A stretch of 23,813 bases of DNA from Coptodactyla brooksi (lineage: Eukaryota; Arthropoda; Insecta; Coleoptera; Scarabaeidae), in contig JAWQRM010000351.1 of assembly GCA_033557675.1 (NCBI GenBank), forward strand, positions 1-23,813, read 5' to 3'. This document shows, piece by piece, positions 8,326 through 18,269 of this stretch. The position numbers and the translations under genes are program-made. Positions within the stretch are counted from its first letter, which is position 1. Each line of letters begins with the position of its first letter. A model generated the notes under the pieces. It had not been told where the DNA came from and ran no database searches. It worked only from the letters and a program-made list of their open reading frames with translations.

Positions 8326-9947
8326 GTAAGTAAAGTAAAGCTATAAATAATGCTAATTTCAGTTCCAGTACTGCATTTTTTTCTGGTACTGGTTTCGGTT
8401 TAATAAAATCATTTCCAGGGACATTACTAGTATCGATATTGATTATTGATTATTATTACTTTATCTGATTGACACAGGTAATCGAAACAGATTAGTACAC
8501 TTTTCCAGCATATCACTGCACTTAGATATATAACAACGTGTTCTGGCAAAGAAAATACTGTGTTGGCCAACATCCTCTTTAGTAGAAATACAAGCATCAT
8601 CTCACAGGAGCTTTCTGGAACTTTCTACGCCGATTGATTTTTTTCCGTGTGATTCTGTGGCGAAAACTTTTAAATATGACTTCCATTCTACAGAAAAGCC
8701 TTTTGTTTGCTCCTATTTTATACACAAAACTGTTATATCCCATTTAAATGCATCGAACTTTTCAGTTTAAACGGTAAATATATTCTACGAACCCTATATT
8801 TGTTTTTATGCAGTGATTACGACAGCAAACATGCTAGGTGCCTAATAATCTAGGTATAGGAATGATATACTTCATTTTATAGTTCCTGGAATCGATAGAA
8901 TTTATAATCCTGTAAACACTTATACTCATATGTACGTACTTCAATAAATTAATAGTTCCATTCAATTTATAAAGTAATATAGACCTTCGTGGATCTGTTT
9001 AAATAAAATATGGAAGCATATAATTGAAACAGTAATAAGCTTGACATGATGTATTGCTTCTAACTTATAATAATAAGCGAAAAGCACTCCAACATATTTG
9101 GCGCACAACTTGAAAGAATGTTTATGTTGATTAAGGTGTTCTCGCGTGTCACATAAAACATGCATGCAATGGAATAAAATCTCAATGACTGCAGTGCTTA
9201 TTTTAACCTTTTTTTAAGTATCCCCAGAGTAAAAATCAATGAAATAAATGAAAATTCATTTGAATTACATGTATCAAAATAAGAAGCGTGTATTATTTGA
9301 AGAAGATAAAGCAAGAAGTCGGAAAATATTCTGCTATTTCAAAACTTACATACACTATAATACTTTTAGAGCTGAAAGATCTAACCTTTAAGCCTAGGAC
9401 GAGGAACACTGCAATTTCGAATAAAGCCTATAAATCTGAAACAACTCAACCGAAAACATTGAAATAAACTTTGTTACAAAATTCTTTCACCTGTCGGAAC
9501 TGAAATAAATTTATTTGAATGAGATTATTCTCGAAAACAAGTAATAGTGTTTTGAAATTGAAATTGGATCAATTTGAAATTGTCTGCTAAATTTTCTACT
9601 CACCTCTACTGCGTTTTCGTATTTCCAATAGCACTTTAAAATTAACTTGAAAAACAGAACCATACTTTTATGTGGCCATTATCTTGTTTAACTGGGTTAC
9701 TCATTTCACATAAAATTAGGAACAACCCAGGAGTAGGCAAAGACAACGTTTGCCTAGAAGTCAATTTATTGTCTTGTATAATAAAAAAAATTTCATATGT
9801 GAACTCTAGAAAAATAGATAAAATCCATAAATTTATGAATCTATATTATTGATTTTTCAATCGGAATAATTGAATGTTCTTGAAGTAAAATGTATGCATT
9901 TTGTCTATTTTTCTACTCCACTCATATACTTTTGTGTCCCCCAACAG
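8326..9947 (+). other. Syx1A intron (1622 nt)
   Basis: GTAAGT donor and CCCCCAACAG acceptor. The content is AT-rich with no recognisable element, ORF of interest or RNA gene. Confidence 0.85.
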
Positions 9948-10127
9948 TGATAGAACAAAACATAGAACAGGGAGATCAAACAAACCCGTCTGCGGACCTT
10001 CGGATAAAGAAAACGCAACACTCAACGCTGTCTAGGAAGTTCGTAGAAGTAATGACGGAGTACAACCGAACACAAACAGACTACAGGGAGCGGTGTAAAG
10101 CTAGAATACAACGGCAGTTAGAGATCA
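9948..10127 (+). CDS. Syx1A: Syntaxin 1A, internal exon (Hc helix and linker)
   Basis: A 180-nt exon between CAACAG and GTAAGT. After the two bases that complete the split codon it encodes 59 residues: IEQNIEQ, a variable short stretch, ADLRIKKTQHSTLSRKFVEV, MTEYNRTQTDYRERCKARIQ and RQLEI. This is one of the most conserved parts of animal syntaxin 1 (Hc helix of the Habc bundle and the start of the linker). The variable stretch reads GDQTNPS, one residue shorter than I remember for fly syntaxin 1A. The phase (one base left over) fits the exon at 17991. Confidence 0.97.
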
Positions 10128-12120
10128 GTAAGTTCTACCATACATGTCTGTTTCTATAGTACGTAAATGAAATTTCAGTAACCAGGTGAAAGTAGACTAA
10201 ATCCGGTGCAAGGGAAATCTACAAAATTTGGGAATTGTTTTTTAGGAATCCTTATCATAATTTTAGTTGTTTGTATTAAACGTTACCGCAAAATTACAGC
10301 TAACCTGACATTCTTTTAAGTAGCAAATGAGGGCAACCTTTCATAATTTTAAAAGTATTTTAAAGCAGTTCATAAAACGGAAGAATAAGATCTTCGTAAT
10401 GATGGCTATGCCAAGACATATTAGCTAAACAATATAAAATCATTTAAAATCATGATGTTCAGAACGCCCCAAAGATTTCGTTTTATATTTTTAAGTATAT
10501 CTGCAAACTCTCTAAGATTCTTATAGAAGTCAGTTTAGATCTAAGAACTAAATGCCAACGATTTTGATCTAGAAGCTTTTTCTTCAATGGCCACTGGAAT
10601 AGACAAGATTCAAAGACCCAGAAAATAGAAAGGCTCGTTGGTTGAAAGAATCGCAGGCGCAATTTCAAAAAAGGATAGTAACGTTTGGACAGTACACCAA
10701 GGTGAAATTTTACAAATTTGAAGTTAATTTTAAAACGGATCTGTTTGAAAACTCCATCTTATTCTGTTCTAAACTCCATCTTATCAAATTCTTAGTATGT
10801 ATTCTTCGTTAGAATATTATTAGGTTCCTTTTTTTTCGAGTTTTTGTGTTGATGGTAAGAGATACCACCACCGGATTTATATCCAATGATATCCGTTAAC
10901 CCCAAGATTCCACGATTCTTTATTCGAGTTCGTTACTATTCAAAATTGAGTGGGAAAACGTGGACATTAGTTATAAATAAATTCTGCTGCTAAAGATTTC
11001 AAGTTCATTACGTGAATTCTAAAAATAATCTTTACAACCCTTTTTGAGGTTGCAACCTGCTTGCTTAGAATTGTAAAGAAAGAGAATTTGCGCCTGTCCT
11101 CAAAAGACACAATAAAAATTTAAGTGTTGAAAACTTGAGGCAATCTTTTTAAGGTTGCTTTCTAAAACCTATAAAATGATCGCAACTGGAAAGACCGCAA
11201 CAGGTGAACTTATTGATATTTAATGTTTTTGTTGCTCATCAACGAAATGTTTTAACGAATTTGCACATGCAAAGCGAAATATGAAGTAGTTACCAAATTA
11301 CTTGGATCGATTTGCAACCTTTTCAGTTGTGCGCAACGCATTTTTGCTTATATTAGCAACGCAAAATTGACTTTGTTTACTATAGCTAAGATAAACTATA
11401 ACAACTGATAACAACAAACTGATAACAACATCTTTAAGACCAAGTTATAAATATTAAACACAATAAATCGAATTTTTGAGTAAACTCGCAGAAGATTTGC
11501 AACTTTGTGAAATAAAAACTAAATACAGTTTTTGCGCTTTGAGACCTTGTAATCCTGCAAATTAATTAGAATGTTTTAACCAGAAATTTTAACCATCTGC
11601 GGAATTTAGTTTTAAAAATTCTCCCTGTGGTGCTTAAATAAAATCAAGCGATGATGAGTATAAATGTCAACCACAGGGCAAGTACTCCTGTTATAAATTG
11701 TACAATAGAATTAAAGCAAACCAGTGAAGGCTTATATTTATGTTTTATTCAAAAAAACAACAATCCGGCATTGAAAGAAATATTGTTATTAAAAACTTCA
11801 AAATTGCAGCAAAACAAGAAAATCTATTAAAAAGGTTGTGTCTTTTAATGTAAGTGGTTTTCGAAACGGTACCACAAAAAGTGGTACTTCACAGGTCGAA
11901 CACATGTATCGTGGTTCCTTACGAATTACATTTTTTAACAGACAACGCATCTTCTACGTGGATTTGCCTTCGATTATGTAGATTACTTAATACTTTAATT
12001 GAAAGTAAAACTTAACTGAACCACAACTAGTGAAAAAATTAATTATTCCGATTTATTTTTTCGCAAAAAACATGTTTCTTAGAAGCAACACTGCTAGAGA
12101 GAATCATGTAAACTTGTTTA
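10128..12120 (+). other. Syx1A large intron, left part; nothing recognised
   Basis: The donor is GTAAGT. About 2 kb of AT-rich sequence with no supportable gene. Minor items: a 14-bp direct repeat AAACTCCATCTTAT at 10748 and 10771, and a perfect 7-bp hairpin GTACCAC/GTGGTAC at 11869-11887. Confidence 0.6.
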
Positions 12121-12480
12121 TTATGTAATGAACATGAAACAGTTACGTATAGGTACAAAACACAAAATCAAAATGCATTTCTTACAATGCACTGTTGAAT
12201 AACCATTTTTACAGTGCCAACATCTCCGTTTGACTCTGTAAGTTGGCCACTGTCCAGTCTCCTAATACCTAACGTCTTGAATTGGCAAAGAAATCACAAT
12301 TTCCTTCTTTAAGGAAACGGTGTCTGTAGAAGAAGATATGTGTCTTGTCTATATTTGCTGTAGCAAAGCATCAGCTATCATAGTACGAAACTCTTTTAAG
12401 GGAGGCTTTTCTTTTCAACCGTCTCTTCACTGATCCTAATGAGTTCAGTCCCACAAAATAGCTTACTAAAGTAACCACTT
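12121..12480 (-). pseudogene. piggyBac-like (PGBD) transposase C-terminal remnant
   Basis: On the minus strand, reading toward 12121, a block KRRLKRKASLK and, one base out of frame, EFRTMIADALL are followed by DVRY, a stop, then TGQWPTYRVK and a Cys-rich tail: C-x2-C (CWHC), GYSTVHC, KKC and a final LILC with RNCF. The stop is at 12121-12123. This arrangement (DxRY, HWP-like, then a C-x2-C...C-x2-C finger followed by RNCF) is the C-terminal zinc-binding tail of PGBD/piggyBac transposases. The catalytic core is missing and two frame breaks are visible. Identification rests on this pattern, not on a search. Confidence 0.65.
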
Positions 12481-13897
12481 TACCACCAAGTAAGAAACTT
12501 AAAGTAACCACCCATAAAGATTATTAACATTCCTATAAATTTTTCGACTTTCTTATTGTTCGTATTTATACATACACCAGTAAACTGTACTGCAATTTTA
12601 ATCTTGTATGTAGTTTAGAAAAGATTTTCTAAAATACATGAAAGAGTTGTATCATCTATATTATCATCTTTATGCATAAAACTGTTACTGCTGTGATCAT
12701 CAAGTGCAGGAATATCTTATTCTTTCTGTTGAATGTTTCTATTTAAAATCCTTTAGTCGGTATATTGGTTGTTGATAGAAGTTGTGTGGGAAGTTTAGCC
12801 AAGGGTAGCAAGTCTTCGGCCTCAAAACCATCATCACAATTATCTTCTTCTGCTTACGAAATATAAAGAAACGCAACACAAAATGTGTTGAATTGGAAAA
12901 ACAGTAATGGAAACAATGTTTTTTGCACTAACTCAGCTGTAACAAATTGTGCTACCACTGATAATCTAAAAGTCACTGATAGCTGTACGCCACATGCGTA
13001 ATTGTAACAGATCGCTTGATGTCTTCAGCGAATTTCGATCGTATGTCAAAACAATTGTACCGGACGTGTCTTGTTCTTGTACGGGACCAGCCTAGACTCT
13101 CAATCACGACAAATCTCATTTCAGAAATGAATAGATTTCAGTTTTCAGAATTTGAAGGTAAACTTGATAATATTCATACAAAAACCTGTATTCAATAATT
13201 ACAATTTTTTTAATATTTATATATTACTATCCCTTGCGTTTTATTTATGAAACTGTAGATGTCTAAGCCAACCATAAGTCAACGTTAATAAAAAACACGT
13301 GACACTTTGAAACGTTCTAAAAACGAAAATATTCTCTGGCTACTTTTTAGTGATACACACAAATATATTACAAATACAAATACAATACAAATCAATTCGA
13401 ACTTGGACACTTCGGAAAGCCTTGCAGTTCCTTCAACTCTAAATTATTTTAACCCAGATATTGGAAAATGTTTTATATTGCGATTTATAATAAATGAACC
13501 TGTTCGTCGTTTAGGAGCCCTTTTTAGTCCTTTGTTTTCAAGCCTTTCTGTAACGTATCGCTGAGAATAAATATTCAGTTGTAAGAGGTGGGACGATATT
13601 TGTAAAAAAACATTCCGGTATCCAAGGTTATTATATTCACAAAGTTTCGAATATGCAATGGAAATAGATTTGCGCAAACACAAGTATTTCAAATTCACCA
13701 ATGGGTGCAATAGCATTAACGAAGAAAATTCTGAAACTATGGATTGTCGCATCTGTTGTTATGTATTTGACAAATTATGCTCATGACTGAAATGAGGTTC
13801 CAAATTTATATTTATACAAGGGTACGTATTTTACTTAGACAAGATATTTTAAATGCAATAACTATTTGTAGTATTCCTTTCATATTTTCAGTGGTTA
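12481..13897 (+). other. Syx1A large intron, central part; weak coding traces only
   Basis: AT-rich sequence with a few short open frames (for example 13016-13198 and 13658-13786) that I cannot assign. An acidic stretch on the minus strand near 12790-12850 could be the N-terminal end of the piggyBac-like remnant, but the similarity is too weak to call. Confidence 0.4.
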
Positions 13898-13975
13898 GTC
13901 TGTCCGTCTGTTTATCCGTCTATTTATCCGTCCGTCCGCCCAGCAGTCCGTCTGTCCATCCGTCCGACTGTCTGC
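13898..13975 (+). repeat. Degenerate tetranucleotide tract (TCCG/TCTG/TTTA)n
   Basis: About 78 bp built of four-base units, mainly TCCG, TCTG and TTTATCCG. The phase is largely kept, but it is broken by CCCAGCAG near 13939-13946. Confidence 0.9.
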
Positions 13976-14689
13976 GGTGCATCTAATTATTGCCACATTA
14001 GAATAATCGAAACAAATATTTTGCATGCAAGCTAATTATTATTTATATAATCTGGTAATAATAAGGTTTTCATTAAAATTAGATATATGGCTGAAAACCC
14101 TGACGACTTTTTTATTTCCTTTTTCAACTTTTTGCAGAAAAATATATTTTTGAAACTACATCAAATTCTGAGTAAACAACTATAAGGATAGTAAGAGGGT
14201 AGTCCAAAAAGTAGGACCCGTTTTACCCGGCGCTACTTTCTGAACTGTCCTCGTATATGCTTAACATCAATGGTTCCCGAGGCGCCTCAATTGTTATATT
14301 AACTGGTATTTTTTATGCTTGTATTTTATTAACCAATTATGTATACTCTAATTGTTGAGAATATATTAGAAACTGAATTATCTTCTATATTGTTAGGCAA
14401 GCAAGTAGGGAGATTCGTTATTTGTCGCTTACGTACTTGGAATAGCTCTACGAACCAATTTGGTGTATGCTAATTCTCGCAATTTAACCAACTTTATATT
14501 CAGATTTTCTCACAGTCAAGGTGGTTGTACACTCCTTAACATTTGATGTGCATTATTTGAGGTGACCTCGGATGGCTTCATTTTCGTGGCACTGTGCACG
14601 GTATTGTTATAGCGGCTAGTGATATCCTGGAAGATAGCAGTTCACGTGTAACATGGGAAACGCTTCTCAGGGAGTCATCCTCTAGTAAT
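13976..14689 (+). other. Syx1A large intron; nothing recognised
   Basis: AT-rich, no supportable gene or terminal repeat. A short stretch near 14197-14220 (GGGTAGTCCAAAAAGTAGGACCC) is a weak palindrome. Confidence 0.4.
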
Positions 14690-14928
14690 AACACTTTCAG
14701 AATTTCTTATAGCTTAATTAAAAGCAAAAACCTCTCACACCACAACCTCACCACACACACACGCAGATGCAGACATTGCAAATACACTAGCCGACAGTTA
14801 TCACGATACTCACACCGCTAACAACAACATATCAGACCCATTAACACACAACCAACCAATACTCCCAACCAACACTCCTATCCTACTCTAACCACAGATC
14901 ATACATTTTCTAAAGAAACTCACGACAT

Positions 14929-15430
14929 AATCAAACATTCTATTCTACGCAAAGCTCCCGGCCGTGGCCAAATATCCAACAAAATCCCAAAATAACTTCC
15001 TAGAAGAGCCATAGCCCAATCTATTACATCAATAATGCATGCCTAACCCTTTAATACTTTCCCGCTACTTGAATAATCCCCATTCTCAATCCTAATAAAT
15101 GTCCCACTAATTCCAAATTCTACAGACCTATCAGTCTTCAACTCCATTAGACCAGAGGATTTTGGCTTCCAATACAAACACAGCATCACAGTTCAGTTCG
15201 CAACGCTAACTTATTTCATAACAGAACATTTCAACAATAACAAAGTAACATCTGTTATCACCTTGGACATCGAAGTGATCTGTTATCATCTTGGCTTTCG
15301 ATACGATACAGTACAATCCTCTTATCCTTAAACTCATCCAACAGAAAATCCCCCCTCATCTAATTCACATCACTCAACGCTTCTTAAACAACAGATCCTT
15401 CACTGTAAAAGCCAGTACCGGAGACCCGTT
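14929..15430 (+). pseudogene. Jockey-like reverse transcriptase, N-terminal half
   Basis: Readable pieces in order: ADADIANTLADSYHDTHTAN (just upstream, 14770-14830), ILRKAPGRGQISNK (RT motif 0/1; the usual form is KAPGPDGI), RRAIAQSIT, NSIRPEDFGFQYKHSITVQF (the xEQFGFR-type motif), VITLDIE (the first catalytic Asp region), AFDTIQYNPLILKLI and FLNNRSFTVK. Several stops and small indels interrupt the frame. A near-duplicate around 15255-15300 (TCTGTTATCA/TTGG repeated) separates LDIE from AFDT. No intact ORF exceeds about 80 codons. Confidence 0.8.
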
Positions 15431-15439
15431 CGACACACA

Positions 15440-16320
15440 CATGCGTGGTATCGCTCCGTGTTTATCCTGTGGTTCGAACGTTGCAGTGATTGCCAATTGG
15501 GTCTTACCTGCACATTTAATGTGCCACCGGAGTGTAATTTGACGGGCACTGAATTGCACTCCTGCACAACGTAAATTAGTACACGGGTTTGGGTTTTAAA
15601 GTTAAAATTTATTCCTACCCGTGGACTCATTCCTATTTCTGAATCTGTCGGCAAGGCAACAACCGACCGGCGGAACACCTGTTCCGCACTGGCACTGGTT
15701 GCTAAATTTAACTGCGGAGGGGAAATACTCTGCGGAGGGGAAAGAATTCCCGCTAGCACGAAAAATAAGCTACTGTTGAAGACTGGGGACAGTCTTACTC
15801 CAAATAATGCTTCCTCACCGGTAACTGAGACTTCTGTAAGGACTTCAGGGGACCATTATGGCTGTCATCGACGAACTCGATGACGATGGACCACAGATGC
15901 GTCTCCAGAGCTGTACCTATCAGCCTATATAGCTGTAGGCTTCAGGTAACCGTCGCCGATGAGATTGGGGTGGCCTGGTTAGAGGGAGCAGCTGCTAACT
16001 CAACCCATAGCCTGAAGCCAGCCTCACGTTAGTTGGGGGGATTAATTTTCCTAAACCCAACATTTATATTGCTTATATACCGGACGCTAGCCCGACTAAT
16101 CGCCTATGGGCGGGAAAAAAGACAGAAGATGTACTATGTGCCTGCCCAGCATTGGGAAGAGTAAGGTTCCAGGTCTTGTTCCAGGTCCCGGATATATTCC
16201 AGATATATTTAGTTCTCTACAGAGAGCAGGACTGGAAGGTGAGTTATAATAGAGGTGTGAGCCACAATAGACCGATGGTCGCAGTGGAGGGCTGCATAAG
16301 TTCACTCACGTTTGAAATCT
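15440..16320 (-). mobile_element. Unclassified insertion, possibly LTR-derived
   Basis: About 0.9 kb with higher GC than its surroundings lies between two halves of one reverse transcriptase. On the minus strand it can be read as TGAGTGAACTTATGCAG... to ...GTCAAATTACA (about 16308 to 15532), with a TATA-like GGTATATAAGC at 16081-16071, so an LTR is possible. The ends, primer-binding site and target duplication are not convincing. It also holds a 7-bp hairpin (15670-15687) and an 18-bp-period repeat (15712-15743). It could equally be another repeat class. Confidence 0.35.
15712..15743 (+). repeat. Short tandem repeat, 18-bp period
   Basis: CTGCGGAGGGGAAA occurs at 15712-15725 and again at 15730-15743. 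Confidence 0.95.
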
Positions 16321-16339
16321 AACCTAACCTAATATCTCC

Positions 16340-16800
16340 AAATCTACCTTGACTTTTTCCAAACCTACTACCGTAGGTGAAAAATTAAAATCAACGTTGT
16401 CAAAACCAACCACTTCATCTACAAATAAAAATTCCAATCCCATCTCCCTCCTACCTTCAACAACCAGCAAATCACACTTACAAGCACAACCAAGTATCTA
16501 GGCGTCATCCTAGATAAAAAGCCAACATGCACTCCATACATTAACATTATCCAGAAGAAAGCCAACGCGTGACCAAATATTCTATCCCTCTCCTTAACAA
16601 ACACAGTCCTTTGAATTCCAAATTTAAACTCCAACTGTACAAATCCTATATGAAAATGGTGCAAATGTTTTGCACTAATCTGCAAAACCAACCTCAACAA
16701 ACTCCAAATTATCCAAAACAAGTCCCTCAGGCTTAGCCATATCCAACGACAGTAAAACTAACATAAACACCCTATATGAATGCGCAAGTATGACTATAAT
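16340..16800 (+). pseudogene. Jockey-like reverse transcriptase, C-terminal part
   Basis: KIKINVVKTNH, then (shifted) FNNQQITLTSTTKYLGVILD and KKPTCTPYINIIQKKAN. KYLGVILD is the diagnostic thumb-side motif of Jockey-type reverse transcriptases. It is followed by CKTNLNKLQIIQNKSLRL and NINTLYECASM in other frames, the usual C-terminal end. The YADD/FADD catalytic box is not present between the two halves. Confidence 0.85.
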
Positions 16801-16835
16801 TACTGACGGCATCCTAAAATACACCGTAAAGCGTT

Positions 16836-17310
16836 CGGTATTTTGATGTGTTGGTTCCGTCGACCTGTGTTATCGACGGGATTTTTCTGTTCGCAGGGCC
16901 CCTTGTCGTTTCGCTTTAACATGGGAGGTCCTCTTGTGCTGGGAGTTATTGTTTCTGGTGCCTGTCTGACACTTGATGTAATTGCAGCGGCTTGGTAGTC
17001 TCATCATACTGCTTTCCTTGTTCTTGACAGGTGCTGGGCGTCGTCGCGTTTATTAAGGCAAGATGGTCTTTCTTTTACTTCGATTGCTTCTCGTGTAGTC
17101 CTGTTGAGTAGATTCTCACTTTTTGTGAGTACTGTTGTATGAGAGAAGTCGATTTCATGATCCGTTAGTAGCACATGCTGCGCTAGGGATGAAGACGATG
17201 TTTTATGTTTAACCGCATTTCTAGGTTCTCCTCTTTGAACGTTTATTCTTCGGTTCGTCATTCTTACGTACACCAGTGAGAAACGGACAAACCTTGTTGT
17301 TGAAAAAGAA
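16836..17310 (-). mobile_element. Penelope-like retroelement 3' fragment
   Basis: Minus-strand sequence holding the end of a Penelope-like protein (GIY-YIG endonuclease) and about 170 bp beyond its stop. It abuts the Jockey-like remnant directly at about 16835. The reverse transcriptase that should precede it is absent, since similarity stops near 17310. Confidence 0.65.
17004..17291 (-). pseudogene. GIY-YIG endonuclease domain of a Penelope-like element
   Basis: A frame ending at TAG-side codon 17004-17006 reads VRFSLVYVRMTNRRINVQRG, PRNAVKHKTSSSSLAQHVLL, TDHEIDFSHTTVLTKSENLL, NRTTREAIEVKERPSCLN and KRDDAQHLSRTRKAV. The spacing of Y-x-x-M-T-NRR, A-x-H, H-x-I-D-F, T-K-x-x-N and R-E-A-I-E followed by LN is that of the C-terminal GIY-YIG nuclease of Penelope-like reverse transcriptases. 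The second motif reads YVR instead of YIG, and the first GIY is lost in an upstream frame break, so it is unlikely to cut DNA. The open frame continues to 17390 without similarity. Confidence 0.75.
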
Positions 17311-17990
17311 GAAAATACGTATAATATTATAAGAAGAAAATAAGTACATTCGTTTTTGGAATTTGTATTGTGTTGCGAAGTAGATTGCAAAATGAAAGCA
17401 TTTCTTACTGAAACGTATCTGTAGTCAGTCTCAGATTGAAAAAATGGTAAAAAAAGTTAACTTTACATTATTCGTGACACCACTAACAGACCTATAAATG
17501 TTATTGCATAAAACAATTCATTACTTAAAACAATTACTATTAAAGTTATCTTGGATTAGTTCTTGAAATAAATAACAATCTTTGATAGATTAAAATTTCA
17601 GTAACAAACGAGAAAATCTTTGGCGTGTTAACAACATTTAACATAACATTTAACAAAGTTCTATCGTTGGTAACTAACTGTTCGTTTATGGTCTAGTTTT
17701 AAACGATTTATAACGCTACCATCTCTGGTTAAGCGTTTTGGTATGTGTGGATATTGCGATCTGATTATGTTGTACTGAAGAAGATATACACTTTTTGTGT
17801 TAATTATAATTAACGCAAAGTTTTATGACATTTCGTTGAATAAGATAGCGAATGTTAGTAGTTCGAAGTAATAGTTATGAAAGCTGTTATAAGATAATAA
17901 ATGAAATAAAATACTAACTATTTTAAAGGTTTATCTTGTATGTAGTATATACGTAGTTTACATTTTCTTGCTAACATGATTGGTCTGCAG
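17311..17990 (+). other. Syx1A large intron, right end; nothing recognised
   Basis: AT-rich, ending in the acceptor TGGTCTGCAG used by the exon at 17991. No gene or repeat supportable. Confidence 0.6.
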
Positions 17991-18064
17991 CGGGTAGACA
18001 AACGACGAATGAGGAGCTCGAGGAGATGTTGGAGCAGGGCAACCCAGCCGTTTTTACACAAGGT
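17991..18064 (+). CDS. Syx1A: Syntaxin 1A, internal exon (linker to SNARE motif)
   Basis: A 74-nt exon. With the base left from the previous exon it encodes TGRQTTNEELEEMLEQGNPA and VFTQG, the acidic linker that connects the Habc bundle to the SNARE (H3) motif. The acceptor is GTCTGCAG. The donor is the GTATGT at 18065, not the GGTGTA two bases earlier, because only this choice gives IIMETQQAKQ in the next exon. It ends in phase 0. Confidence 0.95.
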
Positions 18065-18131
18065 GTATGTGTTGCGTTGTCGACGTTTCCATTTTGCTTT
18101 GATCCGATATCGAATTCGCTTTTCATTGCAG
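18065..18131 (+). other. Syx1A short intron (67 nt)
   Basis: GTATGT donor and TTTTCATTGCAG acceptor. It is very short compared with the 7.9-kb intron just upstream. Confidence 0.92.
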
Positions 18132-18269
18132 ATCATAATGGAAACACAACAAGCCAAGCAGACACTCGCGGACATAGAGGCCAGACATGCAGATATCATC
18201 ACATTAGAGAATTCCATTAGGGAACTGCACGATATGTTTATGGATATGGCGATGTTGGTGGAAACTCAG
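18132..18269 (+). CDS. Syx1A: Syntaxin 1A, internal exon (first half of SNARE motif)
   Basis: A 138-nt exon, phase 0 at both ends, coding IIMETQQAKQTLADIEARHA, DIITLENSIRELHDMFMDMA and MLVETQ. This is the N-terminal half of the SNARE (H3) helix. The last codon, CAG, is the conserved zero-layer glutamine (Gln226 in mammalian syntaxin 1A numbering) that sits in the ionic centre of the four-helix SNARE complex. The usual residue before it is Ser; here it is Thr. The donor is GTGATG. The next exon should begin GEMIDRIEY and encode the rest of the SNARE motif and the membrane anchor. It was not found before 23813, so the intron is longer than 5.5 kb. Confidence 0.97.

Larger units (their letters stand above)
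14690..16835 (+). mobile_element. Jockey-like non-LTR retrotransposon remnant, split by an insertion
   Basis: A CA-rich plus-strand bias and reverse-transcriptase fragments run from about 14690 to 15430 and resume at about 16330-16835. The first part carries the N-terminal RT region and the catalytic-domain start. The second carries the C-terminal RT thumb region. The segment between them (about 15440-16320) differs in composition and interrupts the RT. The normal FADD-box region is missing. Confidence 0.8.

Noticed and set aside
9890..10159. Open frame of 89 codons starting at an ATG upstream of 9948
   Set aside because: The first 19 codons and the last 10 are intron sequence on either side of a well-bordered Syx1A exon.
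13016..13198. Plus-strand frame of about 60 codons (SSANFDRMSKQLY...)
   Set aside because: No recognised domain and a short length typical of chance in AT-rich DNA. A GTAAAC donor-like site after its FEG codons is not enough to call an exon.
13658..13786. Small Cys-containing frame (MEIDLRKHKYF... CRICCYVFDKLC)
   Set aside because: 42 codons with one CxxCC motif and no supporting neighbours. It may be a trace of a transposon zinc finger but cannot be placed.
14190..14225. Possible mariner terminal repeat GGGTAGTCCAAAAAGTAGGACCC
   Set aside because: No inverse partner and no transposase nearby; it is only a weak palindrome.
15400..15759. Minus-strand open frame of 119 codons
   Set aside because: It crosses the junction between the reverse transcriptase remnant and the inserted sequence, has no recognised domain, and is better seen as non-coding insertion sequence.
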